This document shows, piece after piece, positions 6,306-11,623 of a stretch of 11,623 nucleotides of DNA. Each line of letters opens with the position of its first letter. The first letter of the stretch is position 1. The notes below the pieces were generated by a model that did not search any database, was not told the DNA's origin, and saw nothing but the letters and a program-made list of their open reading frames with translations. The position numbers were made by a program, and so were the translations under genes. Source of the DNA: an uncultured Comamonadaceae bacterium (GTDB lineage: Bacteria > Pseudomonadota > Gammaproteobacteria > Burkholderiales > Burkholderiaceae_C); contig CALMOI010000489.1 in NCBI GenBank assembly GCA_937871735.1, positions 1 to 11,623 on the forward strand, given 5' to 3'.

Positions 6306-6605
6306 TTACTCAATCACCTTGGGCACCAAGAACAGACCGCGTTCGACAGCGGGGGCGCTTTGTTGGTTGGCCTCGCGTTGGTTGGGCTCGCTGGCCACGT
6401 CGTCGCGCAGGCGCAGGGCGATGTCCGCAATCGCAGCCACAGGGTGCGACAAAGGCACGATGCCGGTGGTATCTACCGCGCGCATGGTCTCGACGATGCT
6501 GAAAAAGCCATTCAATTGCGTCAGCAACCGCGTGCTTTCATCTGATTGCAACTCAAGTCGGGCCAAATTGGCGATCCGGGCAATGTCGTTCAAATTCAAG
6601 GACAT
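6306..6605 (-). CDS. gatC: Asp-tRNA(Asn)/Glu-tRNA(Gln) amidotransferase subunit C
   Basis: This 99-residue protein matches GatC, the small subunit that wraps around GatA and GatB and stabilises the complex. Recognisable parts are the N-terminal IARIANLARLEL helix, LTQLNGFFSIVETMRAVDTTGIVPLSHP in the middle, and the C-terminal FLVPKVIE tail that runs along GatA. It is the first gene of gatC-gatA-gatB. No Shine-Dalgarno sequence is visible; the start is preceded by pyrimidine-rich CCTTTCTCT. The operon is divergent from mreB. Confidence 0.96.
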   Translation of the reverse strand: MSLNLNDIARIANLARLELQSDESTRLLTQLNGFFSIVETMRAVDTTGIVPLSHPVAAIADIALRLRDDVASEPNQREANQQSAPAVERGLFLVPKVIE

Positions 6606-6801
6606 AGAGAAAGGAAACTCGGAGTAAAGGTGAGGCTACGCAGGCGGCGCACCCGCTTGCACACAGGCGATACGGTATTATCCCGCCTTTGACGCAACGC
6701 CCGCGAAAGCGGTGCTATTTGCAGAGAAAAGTGATTTTTTAGACCGATACAACAGGGCGATGCCGGGCCGAAGCGCCTGTCATGCCTCAAGGAATACTGC
6801 A
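6606..6801. promoter_or_regulatory. Divergent promoter region gatCAB / mreBCD-mrdA
   Basis: Both operons should start here. For mreB the best plus-strand candidate is TTGACG (6689-6694), an 18-base spacer and a poor -10, TGCTAT (6713-6718). The spacer ends with a small inverted repeat, CCGC-GAAA-GCGG (6701-6712), which is either an operator or a GNRA-capped hairpin. TATTAT at 6676-6681 is another -10 candidate but lacks a good -35. On the other strand GATAAT (6682-6677) could be the gatC -10, also without a good -35. The mreB leader would be about 75 bases. The mreB ribosome binding site is AGGA at 6790-6793. Confidence 0.35.
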
Positions 6802-7845
6802 ATGTTTGGAACTTTTCGTCGGTACTTCTCTACCGACTTGGCCATTGACTTGGGCACAGCCAACACACTGATTGTGATGCGCGACCGGGGCATTGTGCTG
6901 GATGAACCCTCAGTGGTTGCCATCCGCCACGAAGGCGGCCCCCAAGGTAAAAAGACGATTCAGGCTGTAGGCCGCGAAGCCAAGGCCATGCTGGGCAAAG
7001 TCCCCGGCAACATTGAAGCCATCCGCCCCATGAAAGACGGCGTGATCGCCGACTTCACCGTCACCGAGCAAATGCTCAAGCAGTTCATCAAGATGGTGCA
7101 CGACACCAAGATGTTCCGCCCCAGCCCCCGCATCATCATCTGCGTGCCCTGTGGTTCGACCCAGGTCGAACGCCGCGCCATCCGCGAATCCGCACTGGGT
7201 GCGGGCGCTTCCGAGGTGTACCTGATTGAAGAGCCGATGGCTGCTGCCATTGGTGCTGGTCTGCCAGTGTCCGAAGCCTCGGGCTCGATGGTCGTCGATA
7301 TCGGCGGTGGCACCACTGAGGTGGGCGTGATCTCGCTGGGCGGCATGGTCTACAAAGGCTCGGTGCGCGTGGGCGGTGACAAGTTTGACGAAGCCATCGT
7401 CAACTACATCCGCCGCAACTACGGCATGTTGATTGGTGAGCCCACCGCCGAAGCCATCAAGAAGAAAATCGGTTCCGCCTTCCCCGGCTCCGAAGTGATC
7501 GAGATGGAAGTCAAGGGCCGCAACCTGTCCGAAGGCGTGCCGCGCAGCTTCACCATCAGCTCCAACGAAATCCTCGAAGCGCTGACCGACCCGCTCAACC
7601 AAATCGTCTCCGCCGTCAAAACCGCGCTGGAACACACCCCGCCCGAGCTGGGTGCCGACATTGCCGACCGGGGCATGATGCTCACCGGCGGCGGCGCACT
7701 CTTGCGCGATCTGGATCGCCTGCTGGCCGAAGAAACCGGCCTGCCCGTGCTCGTGGCCGAAGAGCCGCTGACCTGCGTGGTGCGCGGCTGCGGCATGGCC
7801 TTGGAGCGCATGGATCGCTTGGGCAGCATCTTCACTTCGGAATAA
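6802..7845 (+). CDS. mreB: Rod shape-determining protein MreB
   Basis: MreB is the bacterial actin that forms membrane-bound filaments and guides lateral wall synthesis. The protein has 347 residues from the ATG at 6802, the usual length; this start has AGGA eight bases upstream and gives the conserved MFGTFRRYFSTD N-terminus. In-frame starts further upstream give no homologous sequence. The first residues can form an amphipathic membrane-binding helix. ATP-site motifs are present: AIDLGTANTL (14-23), VVDIGGGTTEVGV in the middle (phosphate 2), and MLTGGGALLRDLD near the C-terminus (adenosine motif). It is the first gene of the cluster with mreC, mreD and mrdA. No anomaly was seen. Confidence 0.98.
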   Translation: MFGTFRRYFSTDLAIDLGTANTLIVMRDRGIVLDEPSVVAIRHEGGPQGKKTIQAVGREAKAMLGKVPGNIEAIRPMKDGVIADFTVTEQMLKQFIKMVHDTKMFRPSPRIIICVPCGSTQVERRAIRESALGAGASEVYLIEEPMAAAIGAGLPVSEASGSMVVDIGGGTTEVGVISLGGMVYKGSVRVGGDKFDEAIVNYIRRNYGMLIGEPTAEAIKKKIGSAFPGSEVIEMEVKGRNLSEGVPRSFTISSNEILEALTDPLNQIVSAVKTALEHTPPELGADIADRGMMLTGGGALLRDLDRLLAEETGLPVLVAEEPLTCVVRGCGMALERMDRLGSIFTSE

Positions 7846-7874
7846 GCACGACGCGCAAATTCACACGGTGGGTT

Positions 7875-7895
7875 GGCTGCGCCTCGTGCGCAGCT
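7875..7895 (+). terminator. Possible attenuator hairpin between mreB and mreC
   Basis: GCTGCGC (7876-7882) pairs perfectly with GCGCAGC (7888-7894) around the loop CTCGT, with an added G-T pair outside. It is followed by TTTGCGCTTTTGATCTTT, a broken T-rich tract. This looks like a weak intrinsic terminator or an mRNA-end stabiliser that would let mreB be made in excess over mreC and mreD. The 102-base gap is unusual in an otherwise tight cluster. Confidence 0.42.
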
Positions 7896-7947
7896 TTGCG
7901 CTTTTGATCTTTCCCTTTCGGCCTACGCGACATCGTCGTCCAGCATC

Positions 7948-8880
7948 ATGCCTTTGGGTACTCTCGACCACACGCCCCCACCCTTTTTCAAGCAAGGGCC
8001 GTCGGCGCTGTCCAAGCTGGTTTTTTGCGGGGCCTTGGCCCTGTTTTTGATGGTGGCTGACAGTCGCTTGGGCATTTCGCAGCCTGTTCGTGCAGTCGCC
8101 ATCACGGTGCTGTATCCGGTGCAATGGCTGGCGATGCAGCCGGGAAAACTGCTCAGCTCGCTCAGCATCTACACCTCAACCGTCAGCACGGCGCAGCAAA
8201 CTGAGGCGCAAGCCCAGCAAAAACTGGCACTGCAAGCCCTGCGCGCCAGCCAAGTCGAGCAACTCACGCTAGAAAACAAACGCCTGCGCCAACTGCTGGG
8301 GCTGCGCGAGTTGCCCAACATTCACGCCCAAGCCGCCGAAGTGCTGTACGACGCCGCCGACCCCTACACCCGCAAAATGATCATTGACCGGGGCATGGTG
8401 CATGGCATCGCCTTGGGTTCGCCCGTGGTGGACGATGCAGGCGTGCTGGGCCAAGTCACCCGCGTGCAACCACTGACCAGCGAAGTCACACTGCTGATTG
8501 ACCGCGACCACGCCATTCCCGTGCTCAATACCCGCACTGGCGCACGCAGCGTGGCCTATGGCGACCCGGTCACGCGGGGCGGCACGCTGGAGCTGCGCTT
8601 CATGCCCAGCAACGCTGATGTGAAAGAAGGCGACCTGCTGTCCACCAGCGGCGTGGACGGCGTGTACCCACCCGGTTTGCCGATTGCCAAAATCGCCTTC
8701 GTTGACCGCCGCTCTGACTCCTCTTTTGCACGGATCTACTGCGACCCACAAGCCATGTCGCTGGGGGCCAAGCAGGTGATGGTGCTGCAACCCGTGATGC
8801 TGTCGCAGCCCAACCCTCAAGCCACGCCAGCGGCCACTGCCGCCTCGGCGGCCTCTTCGCACCGAAAGGCCACTCCATGA
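7948..8880 (+). CDS. mreC: Rod shape-determining protein MreC
   Basis: MreC is a periplasmic scaffold anchored in the inner membrane; it links MreB to PBP2 and activates the latter. From ATG 7948 the protein has 310 residues. The open frame extends upstream to a TTG at 7873, but homology begins at MPLGTLDHTPPPFF, typical of betaproteobacterial MreC. Residues of about 21-37 form one membrane helix. Residues of about 70-115 are Gln/Ala/Leu-rich and form the dimerising coiled coil. The remainder is the two-barrel domain (IIDRGMVHGIALGSPVVDD, LLIDRDHAIPV, LLSTSGVDGVYPPGLPI). A low-complexity Ala/Pro/Ser tail of about 20 residues ends it. There is no Shine-Dalgarno sequence before the ATG. Its stop overlaps the mreD start (ATGA). 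Confidence 0.95.
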   Translation: MPLGTLDHTPPPFFKQGPSALSKLVFCGALALFLMVADSRLGISQPVRAVAITVLYPVQWLAMQPGKLLSSLSIYTSTVSTAQQTEAQAQQKLALQALRASQVEQLTLENKRLRQLLGLRELPNIHAQAAEVLYDAADPYTRKMIIDRGMVHGIALGSPVVDDAGVLGQVTRVQPLTSEVTLLIDRDHAIPVLNTRTGARSVAYGDPVTRGGTLELRFMPSNADVKEGDLLSTSGVDGVYPPGLPIAKIAFVDRRSDSSFARIYCDPQAMSLGAKQVMVLQPVMLSQPNPQATPAATAASAASSHRKATP

Positions 8881-9407
8881 TCATGCCCGCTGGTCAGCAA
8901 TTGCTGCTGCCCGCTAACCCGGCGTTCATCTGGTTCAGCTTGCTGCTGGCGCTGGTGCTGAACATCGCACCCAATGTCAGCGGCCTCAATGGCTTGCTCT
9001 GGATACCCGACTTCTTGGCGCTCACCGTGGTGTTTTGGAGCGTGCATCAACCCCGCCACATCGGAGTCGGCATTGCGTTTTGCTTGGGACTGTTGATGGA
9101 CGTGCATCAATCCGCCCTGCTGGGGCAGCACGCGCTGTCTTACGCCGTATTGAGCTACTTGGCCTTCAACCTGCACCGACGGCTGCCTTGGTTCAGCGCT
9201 TCGGCGCAGGCTCTGCATGTGTTGCCTTTGTTTGCGGTGGCTCACGGCTTGGAATTGTTGATCCGCTTGAGCTCGGGCAACACCTTTCCCGGCTGGCTGA
9301 TGCTGCTGCCGCCCTTGCTGGAAGCCGCGCTGTGGCCGCTGATCTGCGCCCTGCTGCTGCTGCCTCAGCGCCGTGCGCCCGATCCTGATAAACACCGCCC
9401 GCTGTAA
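8877..9407 (+). CDS. mreD: Rod shape-determining protein MreD
   Basis: This 176-residue protein is highly hydrophobic, with five or six predicted membrane helices. These include FIWFSLLLALVLNIA (about 18-32), the PDFLALTVVFW segment, the IGVGIAFCLGLLMDV segment and a last long helix near the C-terminus. The LGLLMDV pattern following a helix is typical of MreD. It is an inner-membrane partner of MreC and MreB in the elongasome. The start overlaps the mreC stop (ATGA), with AAAGG seven bases upstream. A second ATG at 8883 is also possible. The short charged tail is ordinary. Confidence 0.95.
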   Translation: MIMPAGQQLLLPANPAFIWFSLLLALVLNIAPNVSGLNGLLWIPDFLALTVVFWSVHQPRHIGVGIAFCLGLLMDVHQSALLGQHALSYAVLSYLAFNLHRRLPWFSASAQALHVLPLFAVAHGLELLIRLSSGNTFPGWLMLLPPLLEAALWPLICALLLLPQRRAPDPDKHRPL

Positions 9408-9422
9408 ATCCAGCCTTTACCC

Positions 9423-11450
9423 ATGACGGAGTTTCGCAACGTTCAGGCCGACCTGTGGCGCTTTCGGCTGCGCGCCATTGCTTTCGGCTTGGTGGTGGTG
9501 GTGGCGTTTTCGCTGCTGGTGATGCGGCTGGTCTACCTGCAAGTGGTGCGCCACGAAGACCTGCTGGAGCAAGCCGAAAGCAACCGCACCGCCATCTTGC
9601 CCATCGTGCCCAACCGGGGTTTGATTTTGGATCGCAACGGCGTGGTGCTGGCCTCCAACTACTCGGCTTACACGCTGGAGATCACGCCTTCCAAAATCGC
9701 TGACCTCGAAGCCACCATTGACGAGCTGTCGCAAGTGGTGCCGATTCAGCCGCGCGACCGTCGTCGCTTCAAGCGGCTGCGCGAAGAATCGAAAAACTTT
9801 GAATCGCTGCCCATCCGCACCAAGCTCACGGACGAAGAAGTAGCGCGGTTTTCGGCTCAGCGCTTTCGCTTTCCGGGAGTCGAAATCAAGGCGCGGCTGT
9901 TCCGCAACTACCCGTATGGCGAGCTGGCCAGCCACGTGATCGGCTATATCGGCCGCATCAACACCAAAGAAAAAGAAGCCATCGACGATACCGAGGACGC
10001 GGCCAACTACCGGGGCACTGACTACATCGGCAAGCTGGGCGTTGAGCAAAGCTACGAAGATCAGTTGCACGGCCAAACCGGGTTCGAGATGATCGAAACC
10101 TCCGCCGGGGGCCGCGCCACGCGCAAGCTATCAAGCAAACCGGCCACGCCGGGCGAGACCATCATGCTGTCGATCGACATCCGACTGCAAAAGCTGGTGG
10201 AAGAGCTGTATGGCGACCGGCGTGGTGCGCTGGTGGCCATTGACCCGCAAACGGGCGAGGTGTTGGCTTTTGTCAGCAAACCCACGTTCGATCCGAATTT
10301 GTTTGTGGACGGCATTGACCAAGAAAGCTGGCAGATGCTCAACGAGTCGGTGGACAAGCCGCTGCTCAACCGGGCGCTGCGCGGCACTTACCCGCCTGGC
10401 TCGACCTACAAGCCCTTCATGGCGCTGGGTGCGCTGGAAACTGGCACGCGCTCGCCCAAAACCCTGATCAACGACCCCGGTTTTTACATGTTCGGCGGTC
10501 ACCGTTTCGGCAGCCCGGAAAACGAGCGTGGCGGCATCATGGACATGCACCGCGCCATCATGGAGTCGAGCAATGTCTACTTCTACTCGCTGGCCAATGA
10601 GATGGGCGCAGAGCGCATCCACGACTTCATGGAGCCGCTGGGCTTTGGGCAGATTACCGGCATCGACATCAACGGCGAAGTGCGCGGCGTGCTGCCCAAC
10701 CAAGCGTGGAAGCGCGGCTACTTCAAGCGCGCCGAGCAGCAAAAGTGGTTCGCGGGCGAGACGATTTCGCTGGGCATTGGTCAGGGCTACAACAGCTTCA
10801 CCATGCTGCAACTGGCGCAGGCCACGGCCACGCTGGTGGGCGGCGGCATCAAGCGCACGCCGCATTTGGTGCTGGCGACACAAGATCCCGTCACGCACAC
10901 CCGCACACCCATTGAGATTGAGCAGCCGACCAACCTAGGCTACAAACCCGAGAACATCGAAGTCATTCGCCAAGCGCTGATTGGGGTGACGCAGGGCGGC
11001 ACGTCCACCAAAGTTTTCGCCGGAGCCACTTACTCGTCGGGCGGCAAGACCGGCACCGCGCAGGCCGTGAGCTTGGGTCAAAAAGAAAAGTACGTGGCCA
11101 GCCGCATGGAAGAGCGCCAGCGCGACCACGCGCTCTACACCGCTTTTGCGCCAGCCGACAAGCCGCAAATCGCCATTGCCGCCATCGTTGAAAACGTCGG
11201 TTTCGGTGCCGCGTCAGCCGCTCCGATTGCGCGCCGGGTGTTTGACTACTGGATCAATCACACCTACCCCAGCCCCGAAGACATCGCAGCCACGCAACTG
11301 GGTCAAACCGCCGCTCCGACTGGCAAATCGCGCCCGGCCAGCGAGTTCGACATCCTGCGCCCCAATGCGCCCACGCCTGCGGCCTCTGCCGCCAGCGCAC
11401 CGGCTACGGCAAGTGCGCCCGTCAACGCCAACGCTCCGCGCGGGCGCTGA
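9423..11450 (+). CDS. mrdA: Penicillin-binding protein 2 (elongasome transpeptidase)
   Basis: PBP2 cross-links peptidoglycan during rod elongation and is a beta-lactam target (mecillinam in E. coli). The protein has 675 residues. The N-terminal cytoplasmic tail is followed by a single membrane anchor at about 18-40. The pedestal domain follows, with NRGLILDRNGVVLA and a YPYGELASHVIGYIGRI region. The transpeptidase motifs are all present: S327-T-Y-K330 (nucleophile Ser327), S382-S-N384 and K542-T-G544. The last 40 or so residues are a Pro/Ala/Ser low-complexity tail, longer than in E. coli. It starts 15 bases after mreD. No Shine-Dalgarno sequence is present; the start is preceded by CCTTTACCC. 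In many proteobacteria rodA follows directly, but here a gene on the opposite strand does. Confidence 0.97.
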   Translation: MTEFRNVQADLWRFRLRAIAFGLVVVVAFSLLVMRLVYLQVVRHEDLLEQAESNRTAILPIVPNRGLILDRNGVVLASNYSAYTLEITPSKIADLEATIDELSQVVPIQPRDRRRFKRLREESKNFESLPIRTKLTDEEVARFSAQRFRFPGVEIKARLFRNYPYGELASHVIGYIGRINTKEKEAIDDTEDAANYRGTDYIGKLGVEQSYEDQLHGQTGFEMIETSAGGRATRKLSSKPATPGETIMLSIDIRLQKLVEELYGDRRGALVAIDPQTGEVLAFVSKPTFDPNLFVDGIDQESWQMLNESVDKPLLNRALRGTYPPGSTYKPFMALGALETGTRSPKTLINDPGFYMFGGHRFGSPENERGGIMDMHRAIMESSNVYFYSLANEMGAERIHDFMEPLGFGQITGIDINGEVRGVLPNQAWKRGYFKRAEQQKWFAGETISLGIGQGYNSFTMLQLAQATATLVGGGIKRTPHLVLATQDPVTHTRTPIEIEQPTNLGYKPENIEVIRQALIGVTQGGTSTKVFAGATYSSGGKTGTAQAVSLGQKEKYVASRMEERQRDHALYTAFAPADKPQIAIAAIVENVGFGAASAAPIARRVFDYWINHTYPSPEDIAATQLGQTAAPTGKSRPASEFDILRPNAPTPAASAASAPATASAPVNANAPRGR

Positions 11451-11458
11451 CGGGTCAC

Positions 11459-11484
11459 GCTGCCCTCACGCCCCTTCGGGCAGC
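11459..11484. terminator. Stem-loop between convergent mrdA and right-edge gene
   Basis: GCTGCCC (11459-11465) pairs with GGGCAGC (11478-11484) around a 12-base loop that holds the stop codon of the opposing gene. An alternative shorter stem, GCCC/GGGC with a CTTC loop, overlaps it. No T-run follows on either strand. The position between converging genes suggests a bidirectional terminator or RNA-end stabiliser, but it is not canonical. Confidence 0.35.
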
Positions 11485-11623
11485 ACTTGGGCTGACAGCT
11501 TCATGCGCCGGGCGGTGGCCGGGCCGGCCAACACAAAGCCGCGCAATCCGCCTGCGGCATCGCGCCAGTGCCACTCGCCGGGCAGCGGCGCGCCGCAGCG
11601 CGAACAGCAGCTGCCCTGAATGA
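11466..11623 (-). CDS. Hypothetical protein, C-terminal 51 residues
   Basis: The frame is open from the right edge to a TGA at 11468-11466, with no internal start likely. It reads from GSCCSRCGAPLPGEWHWRDA through GLRGFVLAGPATARRMKLSA to the end. I do not recognise the family. The CCSRCG cluster resembles half of a zinc site or zinc ribbon; a second cysteine pair would have to lie off the window. Composition and codon use fit the neighbouring core genes, and the reading ends 15 bases from mrdA in a convergent layout, which supports a real gene. It could still be a spurious open frame in high-G+C DNA. Confidence 0.5.
   Translation of the reverse strand, partial: IQGSCCSRCGAPLPGEWHWRDAAGGLRGFVLAGPATARRMKLSAQVLPEGA

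Noticed and set aside
6910..7635. 241-codon minus-strand frame inside mreB (and similar ones inside mreC and mrdA)
   Set aside because: The codon position bias of the plus-strand genes explains them; the translations are His/Ala/Asp-rich without domains.

Overview
The window looks like chromosomal DNA of a betaproteobacterium, most likely of the family Comamonadaceae (Burkholderiales). This is inferred from the protein sequences, the high G+C content (about 62-65% in spot counts of core genes) and the gene order. DUF2789, pyrE and a DUF4124 gene lie next to gatB-gatA-gatC, which is divergent from mreB-mreC-mreD-mrdA. No rRNA, tRNA, CRISPR array, insertion sequence or phage gene was seen.

Positions 1-680 (minus strand) are accessory. 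They hold a TetR-family repressor gene whose stop codon overlaps the start of a small multidrug resistance (SMR) efflux gene that leaves the window. The repressor has a clear promoter with a 22-bp imperfect palindrome over its -35 box, and the predicted transcript starts at the A of the ATG (leaderless). Its G+C is lower than that of its core neighbours (55% in one 60-base count). This DNA abuts xth (exonuclease III, minus), which stops after residue 228 and lacks the C-terminal catalytic His region. A short quasi-palindrome sits at the junction, so this is probably a recombination or insertion breakpoint.

Positions 1428-3257 hold DUF2789 (minus, upstream of xth), then pyrE (plus), followed closely by a secreted DUF4124 coiled-coil protein gene. 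Positions 3310-6605 (minus) are the gatC-gatA-gatB operon for the tRNA-dependent amidotransferase that makes Gln-tRNA(Gln) and/or Asn-tRNA(Asn). GatB carries an unusual in-frame insertion within a G+C-poor patch. From 6606 a divergent intergenic region leads into mreB-mreC-mreD-mrdA (plus, 6802-11450), the elongasome genes for rod-shaped growth: actin-like filament, two membrane scaffolds and the PBP2 transpeptidase. A convergent gene enters from the right edge, and only its Cys-containing C-terminus is visible.

Most of the window is ordinary housekeeping DNA. The unusual parts are the truncated xth with the TetR/SMR unit beside it, the operator and leaderless promoter of tetR, and the mosaic gatB. 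I did not find a novel multi-gene system.
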